This document shows, in pieces, positions 18,292 to 27,031 of a stretch of DNA of 64,000 nucleotides (positions are counted from its first letter, which is position 1; the number at the start of each line of letters is the position of its first letter). Under the pieces are notes generated by a model, which searched no databases, was not told the DNA's origin, and saw only the letters and a program-made list of their open reading frames with translations. Both the position numbers and the translations under genes were made by a program. The stretch covers positions 868,001 to 932,000 of the forward strand of contig NZ_ATUG01000002.1 of assembly GCF_000420085.1 (NCBI RefSeq). The letters are read 5' to 3'. The DNA is from Desulfospira joergensenii DSM 10085 (lineage in GTDB: Bacteria; Desulfobacterota; Desulfobacteria; Desulfobacterales; Desulfobacteraceae).

Positions 18292-18714
18292 ATGGAAGAG
18301 TTCGAACCCACGATTATCGCGTTTTTTTGTAATTGGTGCACCTATACGGCGGCGGACCTGGCAGGCACCTCCCGTCTGTCCTATCCGCCCAATATCAAGA
18401 TCGTGAGGATGATGTGTACAGGCATGGTGGATCCCAAGTACATTATAAAAGCCCTTCTCCAGGGGGCGGACGGCGTTCTGGTGAGCGGATGCCACCCCGG
18501 GGACTGCCATTATATCAACGGGAACTTCAAGGCCAGGCGAAGGATCAAACTATTGAAGGCGGTTCTTGATCCGTTCGGCCTGGAAAAGGAACGGGTCCGG
18601 CTCACCTGGATCGGGGCCAGCGACGGCCACAAGCTGTCCGAGACCATCAACGAGATGGTGGCCCAGGTCAAGGCCCTGGGGCCCATAGAAACCAAAAAGA
18701 CCATGGTCATTTAA
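18292..18714 (+). CDS. MvhD/FlxD-like iron-sulfur subunit
   Basis: These 140 residues match the MvhD family (delta subunit of methyl-viologen-reducing hydrogenase, also found as FlxD). This small 2Fe-2S protein hands electrons to HdrA. Conserved cysteines are visible in FFCNWCTYTAAD, RMMCTGMVDP and SGCHPGDCHY. No hydrogenase large or small subunit lies nearby, so electrons should come from the FrhB-like flavoprotein or the NADPH module rather than from hydrogen. GGGAGG precedes the ATG. It sits between the two HdrA genes in one operon, 17 bases upstream of the next gene. Confidence 0.9.
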   Translation: MEEFEPTIIAFFCNWCTYTAADLAGTSRLSYPPNIKIVRMMCTGMVDPKYIIKALLQGADGVLVSGCHPGDCHYINGNFKARRRIKLLKAVLDPFGLEKERVRLTWIGASDGHKLSETINEMVAQVKALGPIETKKTMVI

Positions 18715-18730
18715 CCTTTGGAGGATTGAC

Positions 18731-19885
18731 ATGCCGGTTTATTCAAATATCGAGGTAAAGGACAGGGACCTTGGGGCGGCTCTGAAAAATTTTCTGAAAA
18801 GCCTGCTTGAATCGGATGCCGTGGACGCATTGCTCGTCCCCTGGCATCTTCCCCAGGATCACCATATCATGCCCACCCTGATAACGGATCCAAAAAGCCT
18901 GGACGGGGCAGACCTCCTTTCCCCCTGTTTTCCCTTAAACGGAGCCAAACTTGCCTCCAGGCTGACCAAAAGGCCGTCGGGCAAGAAGCTGGGCCTGGTG
19001 ATGCGGCCCTGTGAAATCCGTGCCTTTGTTGAACTGGTCAAGCTGAAACAAGGATCCCTGGACGAGGTGGTGATCATCGGTACGGACTGCCTGGGTGCAT
19101 TTACCAATGCCGATTTCGAAAAATTTTCAGCCAATGTACCGGAAAACTCCAGCCAGGTGTTTTATGAGGGGATGCTCAATAATAAAACAGAAGGATTTCA
19201 AGGACTTGAACCGGCCCCTGCCTGCACGGCCTGCGAACATCCGATTCCTGAAAATGCAGATATCATCCTTGGGCTGTACGGAACAGACCCCGCCACCGGG
19301 GTGGCTGTTGAAGCGGCAACACCCAAGGGGGAAACATTGTTCCAGACCCTTGGCCTGAAAACCGGATCCCAGCCCCCGGGACGGAGCCAGGCGATTGAGG
19401 CATTGGTTTCAGACCGGATCAGACTCCGGGATGAAATGTTTGAAAGGGTTGGTGAACAGACCGGCAGCATTGAAAAACTCTCCCGATATCTTTCCGGCTG
19501 CGTCAACTGCTACAACTGCCGGGTGGCCTGCCCGGTCTGCTATTGCAAGGAATGCGTATTTGTCACGGATGTATTTGACCATGATCCCTTTCAATACCTG
19601 CAATGGGCGGGAAACCGGGGCAAGCTGAAAATGCCGTCGGACACGGATTTTTTCCATCTTACCCGAATGGCCCATATCGGCCTGACCTGCGTGGGATGCG
19701 GCCAGTGCTCCAATGCCTGCCCCAATGATATCCCGCTCATGGAACTTTTCAGAAGCGTTGCCCACAGAAGCCAGGAAGCATTTAACTACCAGGCCGGCCG
19801 GCGGATGGATGAGCCCATTCCCTTTTCAATATTTGAAAACAAGGAATATGAGGATGTGGTGGGACTTGCATCAAACGAGTCGTAA
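18731..19885 (+). CDS. FrhB/FdhB-like Fe-S flavoprotein (F420 hydrogenase/dehydrogenase beta-family)
   Basis: These 384 residues contain the FrhB-family core motif GLVMRPCEIRAFVELVKLK (about 95-113) and IIGTDCLGAF. Members use FAD and Fe-S clusters to exchange electrons with F420, NAD(P)H or ferredoxin. The C-terminal part holds CVNCYNCRVACPVCYCKEC and CVGCGQCSNACPND, so two or more 4Fe-4S clusters. No membrane segment is seen. A GGAGG sits seven bases before the ATG. It is flanked by MvhD-like and tandem HdrA genes, 18 bases from the latter, so it is a likely input or output subunit for that complex. The actual carrier cannot be told; formate- and hydrogen-activating subunits are absent here. 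Confidence 0.8.
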   Translation: MPVYSNIEVKDRDLGAALKNFLKSLLESDAVDALLVPWHLPQDHHIMPTLITDPKSLDGADLLSPCFPLNGAKLASRLTKRPSGKKLGLVMRPCEIRAFVELVKLKQGSLDEVVIIGTDCLGAFTNADFEKFSANVPENSSQVFYEGMLNNKTEGFQGLEPAPACTACEHPIPENADIILGLYGTDPATGVAVEAATPKGETLFQTLGLKTGSQPPGRSQAIEALVSDRIRLRDEMFERVGEQTGSIEKLSRYLSGCVNCYNCRVACPVCYCKECVFVTDVFDHDPFQYLQWAGNRGKLKMPSDTDFFHLTRMAHIGLTCVGCGQCSNACPNDIPLMELFRSVAHRSQEAFNYQAGRRMDEPIPFSIFENKEYEDVVGLASNES

Positions 19886-19903
19886 TTTCAGGAGGAGATC
19901 ACC

Positions 19904-22900
19904 ATGAGGAAAAAAATCGGAACCGCCATGGTCCTGGGGGCCGGGATCAGCGGAATTCGCACCGCCCTTGATCTGGCTGAATTCGGGTACCGGGTCACCC
20001 TTGTGGACAAGGCGCCCCATATGGGCGGGATCTTAAGCCAGCTGGACTACCAGTTTCCCAATGACGGATGCGGCATGTGCAAGATGCTTCCCCTGGTGGA
20101 CCGGGATGCCGCTTCCAATTTCTGCCTGCGCAGGGGTCTTTTCCATGAAAATATCGACATTGTCCTGGGCGCGACCCTTAAATCCCTTGCCGGGGAACCG
20201 GGAAATTTTGAGGTTGTCCTGGAGCAGAAGCCCACAGGGGTGGATCCTGATCTATGCATCGGCTGCGAAGCCTGCACCCAGGTCTGCCCGGTGGAGGTGG
20301 CGGACAGCTTCAATTTAGGGCTTGCCAGCCGAAAGGCCATTTACCTGCCCGTTCCCCACAATATTCCCAACACCTATGCCATTGATTTTCCCAATTGCAC
20401 CCGGTGCGGGGAGTGTGTTCAGGCCTGTCCCACGGGAGCCATTCGCCTTCCCGAAGAAAGACGGAAAAATTTTCATATCCTGGTGGTGGACGACGAACTG
20501 ATTGTCCGGGACTCCCTAAAAGAGTGGCTGGCAGACGAAGGCTTTTCCGTGGACATGGCCGAGTCAGGAGAGAAGGCCCTTGGGATGCTTGGGGAAAAGG
20601 AATTTCATCTCATGCTCACGGACATTAAAATGCCGGGCATGGACGGGGTGGAGCTTTTAAAAGAGGCAAGGGGTCTGTATCCGGACCTGACCATTGTCAT
20701 GATGACCGCATATGCCACGGTGGAAACAGCGGTTTCCGCCATGAAGCAGGGAGCCCTGGACTACCTGTTAAAGCCCTTTGACCCCCAGACATTCACTCCC
20801 AGGATCCTGGAGATCTACCAGACCCTTGACGTGGTGGAGGAAAAGGAACTGAGGGTCAACGCCCTGGTGTTGAGTACGGGCACCCAGTACTTTGACCCCA
20901 AAGACTCCACAAATACCTTTGGATACGGAGTTTACCCGGACGTGGTCACGGCAAGGGAATTTGAACGTATCCTGAGCGGTACCGGCCCCAGCCAGGGACA
21001 ATTGCTGCGCCAGTCAGACCAGAAGGAAGTAAAAAAAATTGCCTGGTTCCAATGCGTGGGGTCCAGGGATCTTCAGACGGATTCGGATTTCTGTTCCTCG
21101 GTCTGCTGCATGCATGCCCTTAAGGAGGCCCGCCTGGTCAAGGAAAAATTCGGCCCGGACGTGGAAACCACTATTTTCTATATGGATCTGAGGACCTTTG
21201 GAAAGTCCTTTTTTCAATACCAGCAGGAAGCGCAGATGGATTACGGCATTCAATTTGAAAAAAGCCGGGTCCATTCCGTGATTGAAAACCGGGAAAAGGG
21301 CGGCCTCCAGGTCCGGTACCTGGACCCGGCCGGCCGGCGTCAAGAGGCCCGGTACGATATGATCGTGCTGTCCACCGGGCAGCGACCTTCTGCCGGTACG
21401 GCCCGTCTGGCCGATATCGCCGGACTTTCCCTTAATCCCTGGGGGTTTCTGGAGTCCCTGCCCTTTTCCGGGGGGCGGTCCAATGTCGAGGGGATATTCC
21501 TGGGTGGATCCGCCACCGGCCTGAAGGACATCGGGGAATCTGTGATTGAGGCAGGTTCTGCCGCCCTTTGTGCCTCCCGGTTTATCCATTCTTCAGGGGG
21601 CAGCCTGTCAGAGGAAAGCGAAGCCCTGCCAGTTTACAGGAATGTGGCCCGGGAGCTGCCCCGGATTCTGGTCATGGCCTGTACCTGCGGAGGCGAAAAA
21701 TGCCCGGACCCGGCCGCTCTGGAAAAGGAACTGACCACAGATCCGGCAGTCAAGGAAGTGGTGTTCCTGGACAAGGCCTGCACCCGACAGGGCTGGGAAG
21801 AACTTATATCCGTGGCTGTGGAAAGTGATGCCAACCGCATCCTCATCGGGGCCTGTCTTCCCTATGCCTTTACCTCCAAGGTCAAGGACCTTGCCGTGAA
21901 AAAAGGACTCCACCCCGGCCTCATTGATCTGGTGGATATCCGTTCCCCTGGTTCTTCCGGGCCGGATGAATCCCGTCCGGACCTGAAGACGGCTGAAATC
22001 CTGAAAACCGGGTTTTCCCGGCTCAAACGCCTGGATCCGCCGGACCCGCCCGTGGCATCCTCCGTTCAAAAGGCCCTGGTTGTGGGTGGTGGTATCGGCG
22101 GCATGACCGCCGCCCTGGCCGTCGCCGACCACGGGTTTGAAGTGGATCTTATTGAAAAGGAGGCCGCCCTGGGGGGCAATCTGACCTGGCTTCAGAAGAC
22201 CATTGACGGCCAGGATATCCCCTTGCTTTTGGAACAGACCCTGGAAAAAATTGAAAATCATCCCCGGATCAGCGTTCATCCCCATACCCTGGTGGCTGAC
22301 TCTCTGGGCTGTGCCGGTCATTTCATTACCACCCTGGAGGGCAGGGAGGACAAGAGTCTGACGACCCTCACCCACGGGGCCGTCATCCTGGCAACCGGGG
22401 GAAAAGCGCCTTCCACCAACTCGTTTGCATACGGGCAGGGTCCCGGGATCCTTACCCATAAGGAATTGGAGCAGGGCCTTGCCGAGGGAAGCCTCAAGCC
22501 CGAAGAGATCTCCTCCGTGGTCATGATCCAATGTGTGGATTCAAGGGATGCGGAGACAAAAAACTATTGCAGCCGTATCTGCTGCACTTCCACATTGAAA
22601 CACGCCCTGGACCTGAAAGAGGCAAACCCGGATATGGCCGTCTATGTGTTTTACAGGGACATGATGGCCTATGGATTTTTTGAGACCTATTATACCCGGG
22701 CAAGACAGGCCGGGGTCCTCTTTATCCGGTATGATCCGGACCGCCGGCCCGAGGTTTCGGCAGATCCTTCCCAGGTGGTGGTGAAGGCCTTTGAACCTGT
22801 CATCGGCCGGGATATTGAGATCAGTGCAGACCTGCTGGTGCTGGCCACGGGCGTATCCCCAGTGCTGCCGGAAAACCTGGTGAAAAGTTTCGGGGCCGGG

Positions 22901-23314
22901 ATAGATTCATTTGGATTTTTCGAGGCAGCCGAGTCCAAATGGCGGCCCGTGGACTCCCTCAAGGAAGGGGTGTTTGCCTGCGGTCTCTGCCATTCCCCCA
23001 GGAATATTGCGGAAACCGTTGCCAGCGCTCAGAGTGCGGCCCAGCGGGCACTGCGCCTTCTGGGGGACTCCAGGATCCGTACCGGATCCCTGGTCTCCCG
23101 GGTGCGTCACAGCCTGTGCAGTCTCTGCCAGCGCTGCATCGACACCTGCCCCTACGGGGCCCGGACCCTGGATCCCGACGGCAGGCAGATAAACGTCAAC
23201 CCGGTCATGTGCCAGGGATGCGGGGACTGTGCCACGGTCTGCCCCAACAATGCCTCGGTTCTGGCCGGGTTCAAGGATGAGCAGGTCTTTGATCTGATGG
23301 ATTCCTTTTTTTAG
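19904..23314 (+). CDS. hdrA: Tandem HdrA-HdrA flavoprotein with an inserted receiver (CheY-like) domain
   Basis: This 1136-residue cytosolic protein contains two HdrA units. Unit 1 has FAD motif LGAGISGIRTALDL (11-24), C56-x2-C59, and 4Fe-4S sites at 118-128 and 165-175. Residues about 189-305 are a full receiver: ILVVDDE with D196/D197, LMLTDIKMPGMDG with acceptor D240, T268 in MMTAY and K290 in LLKPFD. HdrA sequence then resumes at about 318 (NALVLSTGTQYFDP) through CSSVCCMHALKEA. Unit 2 (about 587-1136) repeats the HdrA N-terminal domain, FAD motif VVGGGIGGMTAAL (726-738), CSRICCTSTLKHA and a terminal pair of 4Fe-4S motifs (CSLCQRCIDTCP, CQGCGDCATVCP). It should carry two FADs and several clusters. 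All key receiver residues are intact, so phosphorylation could gate electron flow. AGGAGG precedes the start; a receiver-kinase gene follows 20 bases downstream. Confidence 0.92.
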   Translation: MRKKIGTAMVLGAGISGIRTALDLAEFGYRVTLVDKAPHMGGILSQLDYQFPNDGCGMCKMLPLVDRDAASNFCLRRGLFHENIDIVLGATLKSLAGEPGNFEVVLEQKPTGVDPDLCIGCEACTQVCPVEVADSFNLGLASRKAIYLPVPHNIPNTYAIDFPNCTRCGECVQACPTGAIRLPEERRKNFHILVVDDELIVRDSLKEWLADEGFSVDMAESGEKALGMLGEKEFHLMLTDIKMPGMDGVELLKEARGLYPDLTIVMMTAYATVETAVSAMKQGALDYLLKPFDPQTFTPRILEIYQTLDVVEEKELRVNALVLSTGTQYFDPKDSTNTFGYGVYPDVVTAREFERILSGTGPSQGQLLRQSDQKEVKKIAWFQCVGSRDLQTDSDFCSSVCCMHALKEARLVKEKFGPDVETTIFYMDLRTFGKSFFQYQQEAQMDYGIQFEKSRVHSVIENREKGGLQVRYLDPAGRRQEARYDMIVLSTGQRPSAGTARLADIAGLSLNPWGFLESLPFSGGRSNVEGIFLGGSATGLKDIGESVIEAGSAALCASRFIHSSGGSLSEESEALPVYRNVARELPRILVMACTCGGEKCPDPAALEKELTTDPAVKEVVFLDKACTRQGWEELISVAVESDANRILIGACLPYAFTSKVKDLAVKKGLHPGLIDLVDIRSPGSSGPDESRPDLKTAEILKTGFSRLKRLDPPDPPVASSVQKALVVGGGIGGMTAALAVADHGFEVDLIEKEAALGGNLTWLQKTIDGQDIPLLLEQTLEKIENHPRISVHPHTLVADSLGCAGHFITTLEGREDKSLTTLTHGAVILATGGKAPSTNSFAYGQGPGILTHKELEQGLAEGSLKPEEISSVVMIQCVDSRDAETKNYCSRICCTSTLKHALDLKEANPDMAVYVFYRDMMAYGFFETYYTRARQAGVLFIRYDPDRRPEVSADPSQVVVKAFEPVIGRDIEISADLLVLATGVSPVLPENLVKSFGAGIDSFGFFEAAESKWRPVDSLKEGVFACGLCHSPRNIAETVASAQSAAQRALRLLGDSRIRTGSLVSRVRHSLCSLCQRCIDTCPYGARTLDPDGRQINVNPVMCQGCGDCATVCPNNASVLAGFKDEQVFDLMDSFF

Positions 23315-23334
23315 GCAAAAAGAGAGAAAACCCC

Positions 23335-24483
23335 ATGGAACAGAAAAGAATGACCGCACAGGATTTAAATCAGATCCTCATCGTGGATGATGAAGAAGAT
23401 ATCCGGGATGTGCTTGCCATTTCCCTGGCCGACATGGGGTATGAGGTCCTGGAGGCGGAAAACGGCGAAGCGGCCATGGCCCTGTTCCGGGAAAAAAATC
23501 CCATGATCGTGCTCACGGATATCAAGATGCCGGGAATGGACGGCATTGAGATCCTGAAAAAGATCAAATCTGAAAATCCCTATGCCCAGGTGATCATGAT
23601 CACAGGACACGGGGACACGGATATCGCCATCAGGAGCCTCAAGCATGAAGCCATTGATTTCATCACAAAGCCCATCAGCGGTCAGGCCCTGGAGATCTCC
23701 CTGAAACGGGCCAGGGAAAAGATCATCACCCGCCGGCAGCTGAACGCCTACACGGAAAGCCTGGAGGAGTTGATCCGGGAAAAGACCATGCTCCAGGACA
23801 ACCTGGCAAACCTGGGGGTGATGATCGGGTCCATCTCCCACAGTGTAAAGGGACTGCTTACCAAACTGGACGGCGCCCTTTACCTGATCGACTCGGCCCT
23901 GAAAAAAGAGGATCCGGATCAGCTGGCAGACGGTATGGACATCCTCAAACAGACCATTGACCGGATCAAAAAGATGATCTTTGATATCCTCTACTATTCA
24001 AAGGAACGGGAATTAAAGATCGAATCCATTGACCTGGTAAAATTTGCCAATGATGTGGCAGATACCTGTGAACCCAAGGCCGCACCCAATAAAGTCCGGA
24101 TCGAACGGGACTTTGAAGATGGGGCCGGCAGGTTCAAAGCAGACCCTGAACACATGCGGGCAGCCCTGATCAATATCCTTGACAATGCCGTGGATGCCTG
24201 CATAGAGGACAGATCGGAAAAGGATCATTCCATAGAGTTCCGGGCGGCCAAGGACAAGGAAGAGATCGTCTTTGAGATCCGGGACAACGGCATTGGTATG
24301 GATCCCGAGACCCGGGAAAAGGTCTTTAACCTGTTTTTTTCATCCAAGCAGAACAAGGGAACCGGGTTCGGCCTTTTTATCACCAAGAATATCATCCGGC
24401 AGCACGGAGGCAGTATCCATTTAAAATCCGCAAAGGGCAAGGGCACCTGCATCCATATCAGGGTCCCCCTCTGTCCTGCCTGA
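23335..24483 (+). CDS. Cytosolic receiver-histidine kinase (REC-HisKA-HATPase)
   Basis: These 382 residues have an N-terminal receiver (DD18-19, D62 in VLTDIKMPGMDG, K112 in FITKPIS), a helical linker, and a dimerisation region with the putative phospho-accepting H169 in IGSISHSVKGLL. A HATPase_c domain follows (ILDNAVDAC, FEIRDNGIGMD, GTGFGLFITKNII). The H-box lacks the usual acidic residue after His and the Pro, so it is divergent though recognisable. No membrane or PAS segment is present. It lies 20 bases after the receiver-containing HdrA and is probably the last gene of that operon, a natural candidate to phosphorylate that receiver or to sense the complex. Its 3' end overlaps the convergent sensor kinase by 26 bases. 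Confidence 0.88.
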   Translation: MEQKRMTAQDLNQILIVDDEEDIRDVLAISLADMGYEVLEAENGEAAMALFREKNPMIVLTDIKMPGMDGIEILKKIKSENPYAQVIMITGHGDTDIAIRSLKHEAIDFITKPISGQALEISLKRAREKIITRRQLNAYTESLEELIREKTMLQDNLANLGVMIGSISHSVKGLLTKLDGALYLIDSALKKEDPDQLADGMDILKQTIDRIKKMIFDILYYSKERELKIESIDLVKFANDVADTCEPKAAPNKVRIERDFEDGAGRFKADPEHMRAALINILDNAVDACIEDRSEKDHSIEFRAAKDKEEIVFEIRDNGIGMDPETREKVFNLFFSSKQNKGTGFGLFITKNIIRQHGGSIHLKSAKGKGTCIHIRVPLCPA

Positions 24484-26764
24484 AAAGTCCGTTCTCCTTT
24501 CTGGAAAAGGGGAAACGGATGGTAAAGCAGGTCCCTCTGGTTTCAGTATCCATGGAGACTCCGATATCGCCCTTGCACTCCTTGATAATTCCGTAGCTGA
24601 TGGAAAGCCCGATTCCTGTACCCTTTCCCACTTCCTTGGTGGTGAAAAAGGGCTCGAATATCTTTTCCCGGATGGCGTCACTGATTCCGATGCCCGTATC
24701 AATCACTTTTACGATTACATGTTCTTTTCCTGCCAGGGTCTGGAGGATGATTTTTTCATTATCTATTTTTCCGCCAATTTTTTGGTTCTTTTCCTCGATG
24801 GCATCCCTTGCATTGACCAGAAGATTGATGAACACCTGTTCCAGGCGGCCCGGATCCGCCGTGACTTCCGGGATGTTTTCCATTACCTGCCAGACCACCT
24901 CAATTCCCCTCACCTTGAGCTGCTGGCTGAAGATGTCATGGGCCCTTTTTAAAATCTCGTTCACGTTGACCGGTTCAAAGTTGATGTCGGATTTCCGGGC
25001 AAAATGACGCATGTGCTCGATGATCTTTGAGGCCCGGTCCACATTGGTGTTGATCTTTGACAAAAGCTTTTGGTGGATTTCTTCTTCGAGTTTTTCCTCC
25101 TGCCGGATTTTTTTCAGGATAAAATCACTGGCCGTCTTGATCACGGAAAGGGGCTGGTTCAGCTCATGGGCAATGCCCGTGGACATCTCCCCCAGGGTGG
25201 CCATTTTCCCGGCCTGGATCAGGTCCTGCTCAGTTTCCAGCCGTTTGGTGATGTCGCTGGTGGTGACCAGCAGTACTTTTTTATCGCTGAACTCCGAAGG
25301 GGATATCCAGATATCCACAAACAGGGTTTTTCCCTCTTTGTTTTTCTGTCTGACCTGGTTTAAGATCGACGAGGTCTTTATCAGCCGTTTCATCTGGTCT
25401 TTTTCTTCTTCCATGAAAAAGTCTGTAAGGGATCTTCCAAGGATCTCCTCTTTTTGAAATCCGTAGACAGACTCCACACTCTGGTTACAGTCGATCAAGT
25501 CCAGGGAGTCTTTATCCAGGACAAAAACCGGATTGGGGATGTTGTTGAATATGGACTGGTATTTTTTCTCGGAAGCCTCCAGCTGTTTTTCCAGCTTTTT
25601 TCTCTGGGTGATGTTCAGGCTCATTTCAATGGCGGACACCACTTCGCCTTTGGCGTTTTTGATGGGAGAGGTGATAAAGATCCAATAATGCCGGGTACCG
25701 TCTTTTCCAATGCCCGATTCTTCCCCGGAATGGGACTTTCCGTCCTGGAAAGTCTTTTCAACCGGGCAGTTGTCACATTTTAGGTCCCTTCCCTTGTAGG
25801 CCTGAAAACAGTGGGAGCCGGGTTGGGGATCAAAACTCTCCAGAAACTGCCGGTTGTACCGCAGCAATTTGAAATTTCTGTCCTGGACACTGATCATGCA
25901 GGGGGCATCGTCAAAAAGGGTTCTGTACTCATCCCGCTGGGCATGGAGTTCGTTCTGGTGGATGCGGATCTGGCGGCCCATACTGTTTATGGCTTCGGCC
26001 AGCTGCCCCAGTTCATCTTTCTGGCCCAGGTCGACCTCGTTTTCAAATTCTCCTCCGGCAATGCGGACCGTGCCCTGGATCAGTTTCTGGATGGGAACGT
26101 GGATAAACCGGTGGACAAAGAGAAAGATGATGATGGACATGACCAGAAATCCCATTATTGCCAGGCTGATGATGCCGTTCTTTGCATTCTTGATGGCTTT
26201 ATCCGGTATTTCAAGGGAAACCACCACATCCAGGGCACCCAGTATCTTCTTGTTCGGGGGATGAAAATGACAGCTTTCAGTGGAACATCCCGGTTCATTG
26301 TAAATGGGGGTGATAATCCCCAGGAGGCGGTAGCCTTCGGTCGATCTGAAAATCCGGATCCTCTGCTCCAGGTCGAGATGGATCAGGGGAGGATCGGTTC
26401 TATGGCAGATATCGCAGGCCTCGTCTTTGATCAGGGTCTGTTTATGCTTCTCCATGGGAATATTGGAAAAGGTGATTTCCCCGGCTTTATTGTAGATGTG
26501 GATCTTTTCAATGGCCTGCTGCTTTCCGATATTCTGAATGATCTGGGTGATGTCGTCCCTGGAGTTGAGGGTCATGGCATAGTGGGTTCCCAGCCGGATG
26601 GTTTCCGTGAGCCGGTTGGTATCCGTGATGATATGCTTCATCAGCTTCTGGTTCTGAAAGTTGATGTTGAAATAGGCCCAGGCGGCAATGATCAGCAACA
26701 GGGGAAAGCCGATGAATATAATCAGTTTGGAAACGATATTCATGCGAAGTATTGCCTTTCCCAT
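24458..26764 (-). CDS. Membrane sensor histidine kinase with CxxCH/Cx4CH outer domain and two PAS domains
   Basis: This 768-residue kinase has a membrane helix at 14-33 and an outer domain of about 165 residues holding C117-x2-C-H121 and C160-x4-C-H166, followed by HFHPP. CxxCH is the covalent c-haem attachment motif, and similar sensor domains occur in deltaproteobacterial kinases and chemoreceptors, so redox or gas sensing through haem c is plausible. A second helix (197-217), HAMP (218-270) and two PAS domains (about 280-400 with CDNCP, and 410-515) follow. The HisKA box is STGIAHELNQPLSVIK, and HATPase_c ends at GTGIGLSISYGII. It is convergent with, and overlaps, the receiver-kinase ending the Hdr operon. 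No cognate regulator is adjacent, so one of the local receivers may be its target. An ATG eight codons in is an alternative start. Confidence 0.88.
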   Translation of the reverse strand: MGKAILRMNIVSKLIIFIGFPLLLIIAAWAYFNINFQNQKLMKHIITDTNRLTETIRLGTHYAMTLNSRDDITQIIQNIGKQQAIEKIHIYNKAGEITFSNIPMEKHKQTLIKDEACDICHRTDPPLIHLDLEQRIRIFRSTEGYRLLGIITPIYNEPGCSTESCHFHPPNKKILGALDVVVSLEIPDKAIKNAKNGIISLAIMGFLVMSIIIFLFVHRFIHVPIQKLIQGTVRIAGGEFENEVDLGQKDELGQLAEAINSMGRQIRIHQNELHAQRDEYRTLFDDAPCMISVQDRNFKLLRYNRQFLESFDPQPGSHCFQAYKGRDLKCDNCPVEKTFQDGKSHSGEESGIGKDGTRHYWIFITSPIKNAKGEVVSAIEMSLNITQRKKLEKQLEASEKKYQSIFNNIPNPVFVLDKDSLDLIDCNQSVESVYGFQKEEILGRSLTDFFMEEEKDQMKRLIKTSSILNQVRQKNKEGKTLFVDIWISPSEFSDKKVLLVTTSDITKRLETEQDLIQAGKMATLGEMSTGIAHELNQPLSVIKTASDFILKKIRQEEKLEEEIHQKLLSKINTNVDRASKIIEHMRHFARKSDINFEPVNVNEILKRAHDIFSQQLKVRGIEVVWQVMENIPEVTADPGRLEQVFINLLVNARDAIEEKNQKIGGKIDNEKIILQTLAGKEHVIVKVIDTGIGISDAIREKIFEPFFTTKEVGKGTGIGLSISYGIIKECKGDIGVSMDTETRGTCFTIRFPFSRKENGLFRQDRGGP

Positions 26765-26951
26765 TGCCCGGTCCTGTCACTTGAAAGTGGTAAAATGGCG
26801 AAACCTTTATTCATAACTATAACAAATTTTATGATATTTGGACAATTCAGAATCAAATTTTTATCCTTGCTGCCATAAACTTCGGCCGGGTGCAACCAAA
26901 GGGCTGGGACTGTAAAATCGCATCAGGCGTAACGACAAGCGAAAGTTTTTA

Positions 26952-26978
26952 TTGACAATGATCCGCATTCTATTTAAT
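26952..26978 (+). promoter_or_regulatory. Sigma-70-like promoter for the outer-membrane protein gene
   Basis: A perfect TTGACA at 26952-26957 is followed after 15 bases by TTTAAT (26973-26978); TAATTT with 17-base spacing is the alternative -10. It lies about 55 bases upstream of the ATG at 27032, which has a strong AAAGGAG site. Confidence 0.45.
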
Positions 26979-27031
26979 TTTGCCAATCGGTATTGCAGCG
27001 CTGATAATCCAGACTTGAAAGGAGAATAAAG

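Noticed and set aside
26880-26945. Possible tRNA or small RNA between the sensor kinase and the barrel-protein gene
   Set aside because: No cloverleaf can be folded and no CCA-type end is visible.
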